Assembly (NCBI GenBank): GCA_026873275.1
Contig: JANTUC010000001.1
Location: forward strand, 2,852,001 to 2,916,000
Direction of reading: 5' to 3'
DNA length: 64,000 nt
Origin: Pseudopithomyces maydicus
Lineage: Eukaryota; Ascomycota; Dothideomycetes; Pleosporales; Didymosphaeriaceae
Shown here one piece after another: positions 55,010 through 64,000 of the stretch. The translations under genes were made by a program, and so were the position numbers. The first letter of the stretch is position 1, and every line of letters begins with the position of its first letter. Below the pieces are notes generated by a model. That model ran no database searches and was not told the DNA's origin. It saw only the letters and a program-made list of their open reading frames with translations.

Positions 55010-56799
55010 ATGGCAAGCACGCACAAAATCCAGTCAGGCTACCAGACTAGTCGTTACAATCGTTTTGTCACCGTCTTTGTCGCCCTGGGATCGTTTGTGA
55101 GTATCCTCGTGATCAAAATACTCTCCAGGTCATTTACAGTACCACTTACAAACACGCCAGACCTATGGATACTGTGCAAGCATAATTAGCTCTACCATCG
55201 GCCAGCCCGGTTGGTACTATTACTTTGATCTTCCGCTCCAGGGAGAGCCTGGCTACAATGGCAAAACTACACACGCTATTGCGACCGCGAATGGACTCTT
55301 CAGCGCGGGAGGTGCAGTGGGGGCTCTGTCCATCATGTGGTCTGCCGAACGCTATGGGCGAAAACTGAACATTCAGCTAGGCTGTGCACTGTCCGTCCTG
55401 GGTGGTGTATTGCAAGGCGGTGCAGCTACCTTGGCGTAAGTAAAATCCAGACTTCCAGGAATGTATACTAACGAGACGTAGGATGTTCCAAGCTGGCCGT
55501 TTCATCTCTGGCACAGGAATCGGCGTCCTTGTAACCATTTGTCCCATGTATCTTTCTGAATTGTCCTCACCCTTTCGACGCGGCTGGCTGGTAGGGCACC
55601 ACGCCATTTTCCTTGTCTTTGGGTACATGCTTTCTGGGTGGGTTGGCTACGGCTGCTATTTTGCAACTTCCTTGAATTCCTCCTTTGCCTGGCGTTTCCC
55701 CTTGTGTCTCCAAGTTCTCTGCCCAGCAATCCTTCTCGCTGGGTCATCATGGCTTCCCAGATCTCCCAGATGGCTCGTGAGCAAAGGTCTCGATGACGAG
55801 GCATTCGATGTTATCAAAAAGATGAGGATGCATGTCGATGATCCCGACCATCTAGTTGCCAAGGAAGAATTCTATCAAGTCAGAGAACAGCTGAAGCTCG
55901 ATTCCGCAAAATTGAACGCCCTCGGCCAAAGCATCTGGAGCGCGGCTTGGACCAAGAAGAGCTATAGAAAGCGAATGATCATTGGATTCCTGACTCAATG
56001 GTGGGTGACCACTCTATTTGATTGATTTCTCGCTGATTCGCAAGAACAGGGGTGCCGAATTCGCTGGTCCACTCATAATAAATAATTACGCCGTCATCTT
56101 ATACACTAATCTTGGAGAGACGGGCCATATGCCTCTTTTGCTTTCTGCACTCTGGCTCACCACGGCAGGACTCATCTACAACCCCCTGGGATCCTGGCTG
56201 CACGACAAGGTGAATTCTCGCCGAGGAATGTATCTGTTCGGACTCGCTGGATGTCTGCTCACCACCTCTTTGCTCGCAGCGATGACTTCTGAGTTCTCTG
56301 GTACCACTAACCGCGCCGGTAACGGATTCGGCATTTTCTTCATCTTCCTGTACCTTGCCTTCCAAGGAACGTGCTGTGATACAACCATGTATCTCTACGT
56401 ATCAGAGATTTTCCCCACTGAGCTCAGACCCATGGGCATGGGTTTTAGTTTGTTCGGTCAATTTGCTGCGAGCTTGATTTTGCTGCAGACAGCGCCGATT
56501 GGCTTTGCCCAGGTAGGGTGGAAGTACTACCTTGTTATTATTGTTTGGTGTATTGTTTACATTCCAAGTGAGTCAGACCTTCGGAAATCAGTCCGAACGT
56601 TAATCGCTGACATGTTCAAGTGGTGTATTTCTTCTGGCCTGAGACGGCTCGTTTGAGCTTGGAAGAAATCGGGAAGCAATTCGGCGACGAGGTTGCCGTA
56701 CACATTCACGATGTCACCGACGACGAGAAAGTAAGGCTTGAGGAGCAAGTGAAGTGTGCAGATATAGGACAACCGACAAAGACCTCACTCACAGAGTAG
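55010..56799 (+). CDS. Sugar transporter, MFS (hexose/lactose permease type)
   Basis: Five exons: 55010-55096, 55161-55435, 55482-56000, 56050-56567 and 56621-56799. The introns are 46-64 nt, with a total of 1578 nt, 525 aa. Twelve hydrophobic helices and the family signatures are present: SAERYGRKLNI (between helices 2 and 3), MFQAGRFISGTGIGVL, PMYLSELSSPFRRG, PRSPRWLVSKG (PESPRWL), TTMYLYVSEIFPTELRPMGM, and WPETARLSLEEIG after helix 12. The N-terminal sequence FTYGYCASIISSTIGQPGWYYYF is typical of fungal sugar permeases of the PF00083 group. It is a proton symporter or facilitator in the plasma membrane; the sugar cannot be predicted. Confidence 0.93.
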
Positions 56800-56841
56800 T
56801 TCGCGAACTTGCGATGACTCAGGCTCGATGAAACTCCACAT

Positions 56842-57138
56842 TCAAATATCTTGCATTTCTACACACATACCTCCAATTATTTCCTGTTCCTTTTCAAACA
56901 AGGCATCGGTATACACTCTGATCTCATGCAATAGCACAGCATAGTTTGCAAGATCTTCCTTCCGTTTCCCTTCTCCTCCACGCGCTTTCCATCGCCCTGC
57001 GAAACCCGCCCTCGCTTCACGTATTAACTTCTGAATGAATGCCACACTCGTGGGGCAATCATACTCCTCTCTCATTATGGCGAGTTTCCCATCAATAATC
57101 CCCATAGATACGGAGCATCCTTTCTCTAATTCTTCTAC
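56842..57138 (-). CDS. Possible 3' exon or short ORF, protein-like, unassigned
   Basis: An open frame of 99 codons ends at 56842. It is preceded on the minus strand by a branch-point-like CTAAC and an AG at 57139-57140, so it could be a last exon starting at GTAGAAGAATTAG. The translation contains amphipathic helices (DLANYAVLLHEIRVYTDALF) and a basic RWKARGGEGKRKED piece. Without an obvious upstream exon, I cannot say which gene it belongs to. One candidate upstream exon, ATGATCGCGGCAGTC at about 57408, would splice in phase across a 230-nt intron. Confidence 0.3.
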   Translation of the reverse strand, partial: VEELEKGCSVSMGIIDGKLAIMREEYDCPTSVAFIQKLIREARAGFAGRWKARGGEGKRKEDLANYAVLLHEIRVYTDALFEKEQEIIGGMCVEMQDI

Positions 57139-57695
57139 CTTTTTTTTCCGTTAGCAAGCGTGACATGAATCATGCAAGATCAGGTTCTTGGAGCAAGTAC
57201 CGGTTGTTGCAAGCCGTAATCCCTCCGCTTCACAATCTCCGAATGGAGGGCCGTACCGCTAACACCCGAAAACCCCAAGATGGGCAGCAGACATCTCATG
57301 ACCCACGCGGGGAGGCTCATCGTTGCGTACCAAAGGACCGGCGAGCTCGTTCGTAAAGACCTCGTGTACCTGACTAGTGGGTAAGGATGGATTCAACGGG
57401 CGGACTGCCGCGATCATAGTGTTCCATCAGGGCGGTATTGGGAGCGAACGATGTCATGCTGCGGGCTGAACGTGGCTTTGTGTGATTGGTAGGAAGCAAG
57501 AGAATATCAATTGGGATCATTGGCTATGTCTTACAGATATCGGTAAAGCAACTACCACTTCGTATGACCCTGGTCGCTCCTCGCTTGGCATGCATGACAT
57601 ACCTGAGCTGGGTAGGCGGATGATTGTTTCCGCTCCACGCTACAGAATACTGGGGATTTTGGTCAGACTGGCTCTTGCAAAACATCCTCGTTTGA
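57139..57695. other. Unresolved region
   Basis: May contain introns or exons connecting the C2H2 gene with the open frame at 56842, but no combination is convincing. Several short ORFs on the plus strand are probably chance. Confidence 0.35.
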
Positions 57696-58914
57696 TTAGA
57701 GACCTGGGTGCATCTTGCGGAGGTGGTTCAAGTAGTGATCTTTTCGCCCGAAGCCGATGCTGTTTCTTTTACACTTAGGGACCTTGCACATGAAACGGTT
57801 CGCCCGCTCGTTCCAATCTCCTACATCGTTGCGATGTTTGGATACACCCAGGTGACGGTTAAGATCGTTACGGGAGCCGAATTGGCCTTTGCAAGGGAAG
57901 TGGGGGCATTGGAAATGGCGTTTGCGAGTAGAGGTTTGCAACTCGGGGCTATCAGTAAGGCCAAAAGTTAGAAACTACCAAAGAACGGGAAATCATGTCA
58001 TAAACTTGCCAAGTCATGCCCTGGTGGGTGAGTTGATTGGTGAACGCCATGGAATTTAGAGGCATTTTGGTGTCGGCTGCAGGGTCTCCCTGAGAAGAGA
58101 TTGTAGTGCTTCGTCTTGGCTTAATTGAACGGTACTTCATGGGATAAATCTCTACCTTGTCTCGATAGTCGTTGGTACGACAGGTGTTACCTAGTAAGCC
58201 AGATGTGGGATTGAGATTTGCATAGCTGGATGCATCAAGGGTTTGATCGACTGACAAACGAGGTTCTGCAATACCACTCGTTAAGAAAGAAGCCTTTGAG
58301 TAGGGGACACGGTGAGAGAACTGTAAATACGTTGGTATATTTGGATCACTGCAATTTGTCGGTGCATCCGTTAATGGCGCTGGTACATAATAGGGTGATA
58401 CCTTGACATGGTTTGACTACCGAGATGGTTTTATGTTAGGATCAGGATCAGAAAAAATCCGTAGGATATTCTTTACCAAATTTGGATTAGGAATCATCTC
58501 CACTCTGGGCGATATGCTTGGTTCATACTCGGGAGAATACAGCATTGGGTCAATCCAGGGCGGTGCTACTGTTTGAGAACCTATGATATCGTTTGAAATG
58601 CAAGCTAAACCTGGGTGCTGCAAGCACGCTTGGTTGCTTGAATCGAGGTGATACAAGGAAGCGTTCTGGAAAGAATCAGTGGGTATCCCAAAATAGCAAT
58701 CATTGCTATTCAGTGTATCATGACTCACATCAGAGCCTTGGAATAAAGGCGGATTGGATTGTTTCCAATCTTCAACATCGACGCTTTGTGTAATGTTTGC
58801 CGTCATATTTGAGGAAGAGTTTAAGTTACTCTGCCTAATACTCTCTGGTGGATAGAAAACCATCCCTTGTGACGCTTCCCCATTCACATCGTTATCGGAC
58901 CAGCTAGAATACAT
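57696..58914 (-). CDS. C2H2 zinc-finger protein, probable transcription factor
   Basis: Three exons on the minus strand fit in phase: 58914-58421, 58348-58006 and 57941-57696. The introns are 72 nt (GTAGTC donor, CAG acceptor) and 64 nt (GTTTAT donor, GAG acceptor, weak); the result is 360 aa. The first two exons encode a disordered Ser/Asn/Pro/Gln-rich region. The third carries two zinc-finger-like units: FQCPHFPCKGQFGSRNDLNR with following H-x5-H, then FMCKVPKCKRNSIGFGRKDH followed by H-x4-H. The stop comes right after KMHPGL. The start is uncertain: the frame is open to 59079 with a first ATG-like piece. A DNA-binding regulator is likely; the target is unknown. Confidence 0.55.
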
Positions 58915-59079
58915 ATCCACAACCGTGATAATTGACTGGAATTCCAAAGATAAACGACCAATATCTTTAACCTTTACCCCGTGGTAACTTAATTGATGCA
59001 CCAGTTCATTGCCATCTTTTATATGAATATATCTGATAAGGCATGAATGCATTGAACAGTTCCTGTGCTGATCGTGCAA

Positions 59080-60797
59080 GTGTTTTCAAAGCCCAATGTG
59101 TGGGATCATTGAGAATTATCGCTTCACTCTACGAAGAGCAGCGACTCCTTCGGTCACTTAGAGCTAGCTAGCTCAATATAGCTTAGGTCTAAGCAGCATG
59201 CCCAATGGCCGCATCCACTAGATCTCTCGGTGTATTTGGCATAGAACTGTAGTCCCAAAAGTCACGGCTAACATTGGGCTCAGACTTTTCCTGCAGGTGC
59301 CTTGCAGCAATCAGCAATCGTATTGGGCTTCGGAACCTTCTTCAAGTGAGGGTCCTCAGAATGGGCGTCTTTTGTATATAATCAGCATAGCCTCACTGCT
59401 CGCCTCACCATTACGATAGGTCAAGAACCAATGTGCAGTTACGATGATACGATGGTGAGGCAGAGAGATAGACGAACGAAACAACATGACTTCAAGTGAG
59501 GCTACGAAACGCTGATCCAAGTCCCGCTTCAATGGTCAAGAATAGGGTTGGCATTTCAATCGCTCAATCAGCAGAACGACGAAATGAAGCGGGTTAGAAA
59601 GGGCAAGGGAAAAATCAAATATGGTCTCAGGCAGAACAGACTGTGACCAATGACACAAACTTATCGTTGGGCGCCTCGAAAAAAGGGCAATCGCCCAACT
59701 CATTGCAGAGCCTATTATTGGAACAAACCATCAGGGTCTGAACGCCTATCGAGATGTGAAGCTGAATTTCGAGAGCAAAACTTAGAAGGTAAAAGGACAA
59801 TTTCTCATATAAGATGTCTCCCGACGAAGTCAAGGTAAATGCTGGCGCAAAGTGCAGAAGGCATGCGGCTGCTCGCTCACACAGTGATCTAGTTCTGTAA
59901 CTCCCGTATTGACTTTTAAGGCTAGATTCCGGCGAACGACCGGCATAAGGCTGGGAATCCTTCATACCAGGTGGGGTAAGTTTTGAAGCCATGGCTGGAT
60001 CCTGCAAAGCTGTGCACATCTTTCTACCTACTATATTGGCAGAGGCCACGACGTGAAGATGTTCAAAGTTCAAAAAGATCAGAGTCTCAAAATTATATTA
60101 TTCCTTCTTTGCATGGGGTACTGTAACGACCACAGGATCACAACCGTATAACCAACCACATGGGACCTTTTCTAAATCGGACCCACGCCACCAACTGTTC
60201 CAATCCAAACAACGTGCCAGGCCGGCCAAGCCGGTCACTGCATCAGGTAGGCGTAGCGAGCCTGGGGCTTTAGGACCCACGTGTTCCCTCGTCCTACCCT
60301 GCTGCTGGATCATCCGCGAAACCAACAGGAAGTTGAGAATCATGTAGGCAGCATGACAATGCATTCATTCTATGAATCCATCTATATACAGATGTCAGCA
60401 TGCTTAATCTGAAACCAGGCACCGCAACCGTGTTGGAGGAGCGTAGTCGGCCTACTAAACAAGGGCTCCTCACAGTGGGTGCTTCAACGCTCCACACGTT
60501 CGCGCCTTCCCCAATCAGGCTAGCACATGGCCGAACGGTCACCCCCTCCCAATGACGTCTCGCGGTCTGATCACCGGTACCAGAGTCACACGACATCTGC
60601 ATCTGGAGAAGACAGTCCAACGCTACCATCCTCCCGCACGGGACCGCTGCACCGTGACGGCCATGTCTCGCCGTGAATCATGCCACCCCGTTCTAAACAT
60701 ACAAACATCGTCTCCCCATCAATTCCCCACAAAGTAGCTATACACACACATATGCATACGGGCTCCATATATATACACATACATTCAACTTGAAACA
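59080..60797. other. Long gene-poor region
   Basis: 1.7 kb with no supported gene. A 148-codon minus-strand frame (59627-60073) starts at a non-ATG codon and has no family features. The part 60700-60790 carries a CA/TA dinucleotide-rich stretch just before the next gene. Confidence 0.45.
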
Positions 60798-61373
60798 ATG
60801 GCCTCCACGGTTATTCATGCTCCCGATCCTCACCTCGCCCTTCCAACAGACCCGCTCACACCCACCGACTCAGTCCACGACTCGGAGGTCCCGCGCGGCC
60901 GTCTGAAGCGCAGAAGGATGTCGTCCCACACGCCCCCGCGCGCAAGGTCTCCGTCCAGAGGCCACGACCGCGAATCAGGCAGCCGCCACAGACAGCACTA
61001 CCGCAAGCACCAGCGCGCGTCCTCGTCGCCTTTCATCGGCACGCCGCCCGTGGTGCCTAAGAACCGCCGCCGCAGCGATGCCGAGCCGGACCATACGTTC
61101 CGCGGGAGGGGTAGGTTGCGGAGCGAGAGCCGGAGCCGGAGCCCGATATTGGAGGGTGAGGAGAAGGTGAGAAGGGAGGTGAGGAAGAGGAGTCAACCAC
61201 CCAGTCGGCGGAGGGTGGGGGAGGGTGAGGAGCGAGGCGGAAATGAGGAGAATGCAGTGAGGAGGTTGAGGAGTTATCCGAATATGTACAAGCAGGGGAG
61301 AAGGCAGGAGGGAGAGGAGGAAGATGATGTCGCGGTGGCTGATGAAGAAGACAATGTGCTGGATGGCACCTGA
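60798..61373 (+). CDS. Arg/Ser-rich disordered protein, 191 aa
   Basis: A single exon beginning at ATG (MASTVIHAPDPHLALP). The protein is strongly basic and disordered, with RRRMSS, RARSPSRGHDRE and RSESRSRSP stretches resembling RS domains of splicing or nuclear-speckle proteins. It ends in a very acidic tail (EGEEEDDVAVADEEDNVLD). No RNA-recognition motif is present. Two or more LKRRR/KNRRR clusters are likely nuclear localisation signals. Function is unknown; its separation of basic and acidic ends suggests self-association, an inference. Confidence 0.72.
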   Translation: MASTVIHAPDPHLALPTDPLTPTDSVHDSEVPRGRLKRRRMSSHTPPRARSPSRGHDRESGSRHRQHYRKHQRASSSPFIGTPPVVPKNRRRSDAEPDHTFRGRGRLRSESRSRSPILEGEEKVRREVRKRSQPPSRRRVGEGEERGGNEENAVRRLRSYPNMYKQGRRQEGEEEDDVAVADEEDNVLDGT

Positions 61374-62042
61374 CGAGAGGGGTATCGAGACCGAGACTTA
61401 TTTCATGGACGTTGGACCGGAGAGTCGTGGTATGGCGTTATGGGATTATACCCTCATAATTCTGGTGGTGGCGGTTTGAAAAGCTGCTACGTTATACATC
61501 CAATTGCTAGGTACAAAGTAGGAAAGACAAACTGGAACCAACCATCTGACAGCTAGGCTATCCTGTACAAAACGCACCTACGCGTGTCGGTCGACTCTGT
61601 ACCTGCATGCCCGAGCAACGAATTGTAGCAGGGTACGAGATGTGTGAAATGGCAATTTAAAAAATTAAAATTGGGTAGCCCATGTACAATGACTTTCGCG
61701 GTACCTACTCTGAGAAATCAAAACCTCTCAATGCGCAGTTGGAACCAACCTCAGCTGCGCAGCATGGGTATACAAACTCCGTGATGAAGTGCTCTTCAAA
61801 ACCAACTCCGGGCAATGCGTAACGTGCAAACTGCTTTCGAAATTCATCCTGATTCTGTTGAATCTTCATTGTGCCTCAAAATCTTCCCTCCCGCAGGAAA
61901 GGTGTGCCCACCGCGGATCCGAATCCATCTCACCATCCTCACTGCGGTGTGTCAGCAGCCACATGAACGCGCCGCTTTCATATCCCCACGGATCGCAAAC
62001 AACCTATCTTCCAGACGATGCTTAGTTAATAACGATGGTAAC
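61374..62042. other. Intergenic between convergent genes
   Basis: 3' flanks of the RS-rich protein and of the U-box gene. Nothing recognised. Confidence 0.5.
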
Positions 62043-63004
62043 CTACCACTCGTAGACCCAACCCTTGTTCTTCTCCATGAATTCGGTGCAAGCTTCCTTG
62101 AGCGCGATGTTTGGTCTCAGCTCCTGGATCGTGAGAGGCTCCCTCGTCAGCGGATCCGTCGCGCTCCTCTTCAGATGCTCGATGATGGTTGCGCGCTCGT
62201 ATGAGCGGCCATTCTTGGTAACGACCGGGTCGGTCATAACCTCAAACGTTATCCCATCGATGAGGTAGTCGGGCACTTCGCGTATCTCGAGGTTCTCGGG
62301 GTCGGAGAGGGCGAAGGCGGTACGGATATCGTCGCGTTTCTGCTCGAACTCGGTCCTCCTTTCCTGCTTCTCTTCCATGGCTTCGACCCGGCCAATCTCA
62401 CCAGACTCCAAGCGCGCGTCGATTTCGTCCATGTCGGCCTTGTGCTGGGTCTCGAGGGAGGTTTCGAGTTCGGCGAGGAGGCCTTTGCGCCGGCGTATGC
62501 GGTCGCGCTCGCGGATGTCCCACTTGGCTTTCTTGCATCGCGTGACAAGGGCGGATATGGTGGCCGCATTAGACGTTTGCTGCGACGAGTTGACGCACAG
62601 ATCGTATGCTCGTAGCGCGCTGCTTAAGGCCTCGTTGGGGTGGTTGATAGCAATCTGCGCTTGTGCTGCACGCCATCTGATGTTAGCACTTGTCGCTATC
62701 TGATCACTTTCACATACACCCCCAAACCAACGCAACGCAAGATGGGCGTACCTAGGTAGAAATACGCCTTCATGTTCTCCGTCATCAGGTCGATACTCGC
62801 CAGGCAGTCGTTGATGACGCCCTCCCACTTCTCCAGCTTGAGCCGCGCATTTGCCCGATTGGTAAACAGCAGCGGGTTCTTGCTGTTCTTCTGGATGGCC
62901 TGGCCATACAGCTGCTCGGCCTGCTCGTACTCTTGATTCTTAAAGTGGAGATTGCCTTGGTTCTTGAGCTGCTCGGCCGCGTATTCATTGCCCGCTGGCG
63001 GCAT
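62043..63004 (-). CDS. CHIP-like E3 ubiquitin ligase (TPR plus U-box)
   Basis: Two exons on the minus strand: 63004-62752 and 62665-62043, with an 86-nt intron; 876 nt, 291 aa. Three TPR-like repeats start at AAEQLKNQGNLHFKNQEYEQ and continue through NPLLFTNRANARLKLEKW and AQAQIAINHPNEALSSALRA. A charged coiled-coil (RIRRRKGLLAELETSLE onward) leads to a C-terminal U-box: DYLIDGITFEVMTDPVVTKN, GRSYERATIIEHL, DPLTREPLTIQELRPNIALK. This is the architecture of STUB1/CHIP, which binds Hsp70/Hsp90 tails through its TPR and ubiquitinates their clients. An alternative upstream ATG (63184) would add 60 disordered residues. Confidence 0.92.
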
Positions 63005-63721
63005 GGTGCCTGGCGTGGGCGGGCGAGGAAGATGCCCGGACGTCGGGTCGGAGTTTACCGGTCGGTCTCCAGGGACGAAGCACGCGAGTGGTGGGGCTGA
63101 CACGTCGCGGGGTTGCGACTTCTTTTGTTCGGCGACGGAGGAAGATTCTGGAATTCTGCTGAGGTGAGCAGCGTTGCCGACCATGCGATGGTGTTTTGTA
63201 GACTTCCAGGCCAATTCCTTGACTCACCTTGACCACCTGGAAGAGTCGATCGTGATGTTGCTCCGCGCTGGAACGTGCCACCACTAATGCTGGAGCTGGA
63301 TGCCGTCTACACAGCCACAGTCAACATTTCTTCGTGTCCTACAACGCGGTTGCTGTGAATGACAGAGAGCATTCCTCTGGGAGGCGTCTTGGTGTGTTTG
63401 TATCAGGTCATACGAGGCGTCCATGGCGCAGCAGCCTTCGAAGTGTTCCGTCGGTGAGGGCGGCCCTTCAGTGCCGGATATCCGTACACCCAAGCCTGAA
63501 GCACAATGGAAGTGGACATGGCAGGATCGCCATTTTGTTATGACCGCATAGCACATGGAGATTGCTGGTCATCTGCATAGTTTTTGTTTTCAATACTCTA
63601 AGATGTACAGACTCCTTGCTTCACGGACTATCCTAGGGTACCACAGTGGTCCAACGCAACACGTAAAGCCAGTAATTCCGCTAGACCTGAACAATCTCCT
63701 TTGTCCTCTATTCTTATCTTT
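63005..63721. other. Promoter of the U-box gene and 3' flank of the GH28 gene
   Basis: The open frame upstream of the U-box ATG extends to about 63214. No other gene or RNA recognised. Confidence 0.5.
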
Positions 63722-64000
63722 TCAAGCATCACCACTCAATTGCTGCTTCCACCCACTGGGACACGTACCGGTGCACGCTAACCCACTATCGCTATTCATG
63801 TTCGTGCACAGCACTTTCGCCTTCCCTCCATTCTTCGGTGTGATATTCACATCTTTGAATTTCAGTCCCGTGCATGGCACACTTTTACTGCAATATATCC
63901 CCGCCGCAACATTGTATCGACTTGTGCCCGTCACGTTTTCCCAAGTAACATCGCTGATTTTCAACTTGCTGCTATCACAGTTGCTGTATGAATAGATGCA
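63722..64000 (-). CDS. GH28 pectinase (exo-polygalacturonase type), C-terminal part only
   Basis: The frame runs in from the right edge on the minus strand and ends at 63722. The visible 92 residues include IYSYSNCDSSKLKISDVTWE, then NVTGTSRYNVAAGIYCSKSV and PCTGLKFKDVNITP, with Cys residues spaced as in the last turns and disulfide-linked tail of the GH28 beta-helix. The catalytic residues lie beyond the window. The enzyme would be secreted and cut galacturonan; a plant-associated lifestyle is implied but not proven. The end VCTG-like CTGTCPSGW with paired cysteines fits the family's C-terminus. Confidence 0.87.
   Translation of the reverse strand, partial: CIYSYSNCDSSKLKISDVTWENVTGTSRYNVAAGIYCSKSVPCTGLKFKDVNITPKNGGKAKVLCTNMNSDSGLACTGTCPSGWKQQLSGDA

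Noticed and set aside
59627..60073. 148-codon minus-strand frame
   Set aside because: Begins with TTG; the first ATG is well inside; composition is not clearly protein-like and no motif is present.
1..64000. CRISPR array, insertion sequence or complete transposon
   Set aside because: No regularly spaced repeats, transposase or reverse transcriptase motifs were seen; the genome is eukaryotic.

Overview
This is a 64-kb piece of nuclear chromosome from a filamentous ascomycete. Genes are dense on both strands and carry short GT-AG introns of about 45-75 nt. The gene content (Zn(II)2Cys6 regulators, fungal rhodopsin-fold membrane proteins, an Osh1-type sterol carrier, Pezizomycotina-style MFS carriers, a pectin-degrading GH28 enzyme at the right edge) fits Pezizomycotina. 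The overall style suggests Dothideomycetes/Pleosporales, but that placement is inference. I joined exons by hand from splice sites, reading phase and family motifs; no alignment was run.

Left part (1-25 kb), mostly housekeeping: a truncated low-complexity protein, a protein with a PARP-like zinc-finger spacing, an unknown 436-aa protein, an intracellular GH13 alpha-amylase, the mitochondrial phosphate carrier, a coiled-coil protein, an FMP42-like MFS carrier, an ankyrin-PH-ORD oxysterol-binding protein (Osh1 type), the F1-ATPase assembly factor ATP12, a large Zn2Cys6 regulator and a DUF4267-like membrane protein.

Middle part (25.6-40.6 kb) looks like an accessory natural-product locus: a short-chain dehydrogenase, a Zn2Cys6 regulator, two fungal rhodopsin-fold membrane proteins at 29.6-31.0 and 39.4-40.6 kb, a cytochrome P450, a DHA1-type MFS exporter and a class I terpene cyclase. 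The cyclase resembles the cyclase half of fungal bifunctional terpene synthases but has no prenyltransferase half. Its aspartate-rich metal motif appears only after removing a 51-nt in-frame intron. The P450 and regulator promoters carry CGG/CCG inverted repeats typical of Zn2Cys6 binding sites. An intron-containing elongator tRNA-Met(CAT) copy with a damaged acceptor stem lies beside the P450.

Right part (41-64 kb): a CHK/aminoglycoside-phosphotransferase-like kinase, a coiled-coil protein, an Hsp20 chaperone with a perfect heat-shock element upstream, an unknown protein with tandem repeats, a protein kinase ending in a 22-bp inverted repeat, a dienelactone-hydrolase/SnoaL-like fusion, a cyclase-family (PF04199-like) hydrolase, a sugar transporter, a C2H2 zinc-finger protein, an RS-rich protein, a CHIP-like TPR/U-box ubiquitin ligase and the 3' end of a GH28 polygalacturonase.

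Four otherwise well-preserved genes (amylase, one rhodopsin-fold protein, the MFS exporter, the protein kinase) each have one reading-frame break. All four sit in a homopolymer that appears one base too short (C5/G5 three times, T6 once). Systematic homopolymer undercalling in the assembly explains this more simply than four independent pseudogenes.
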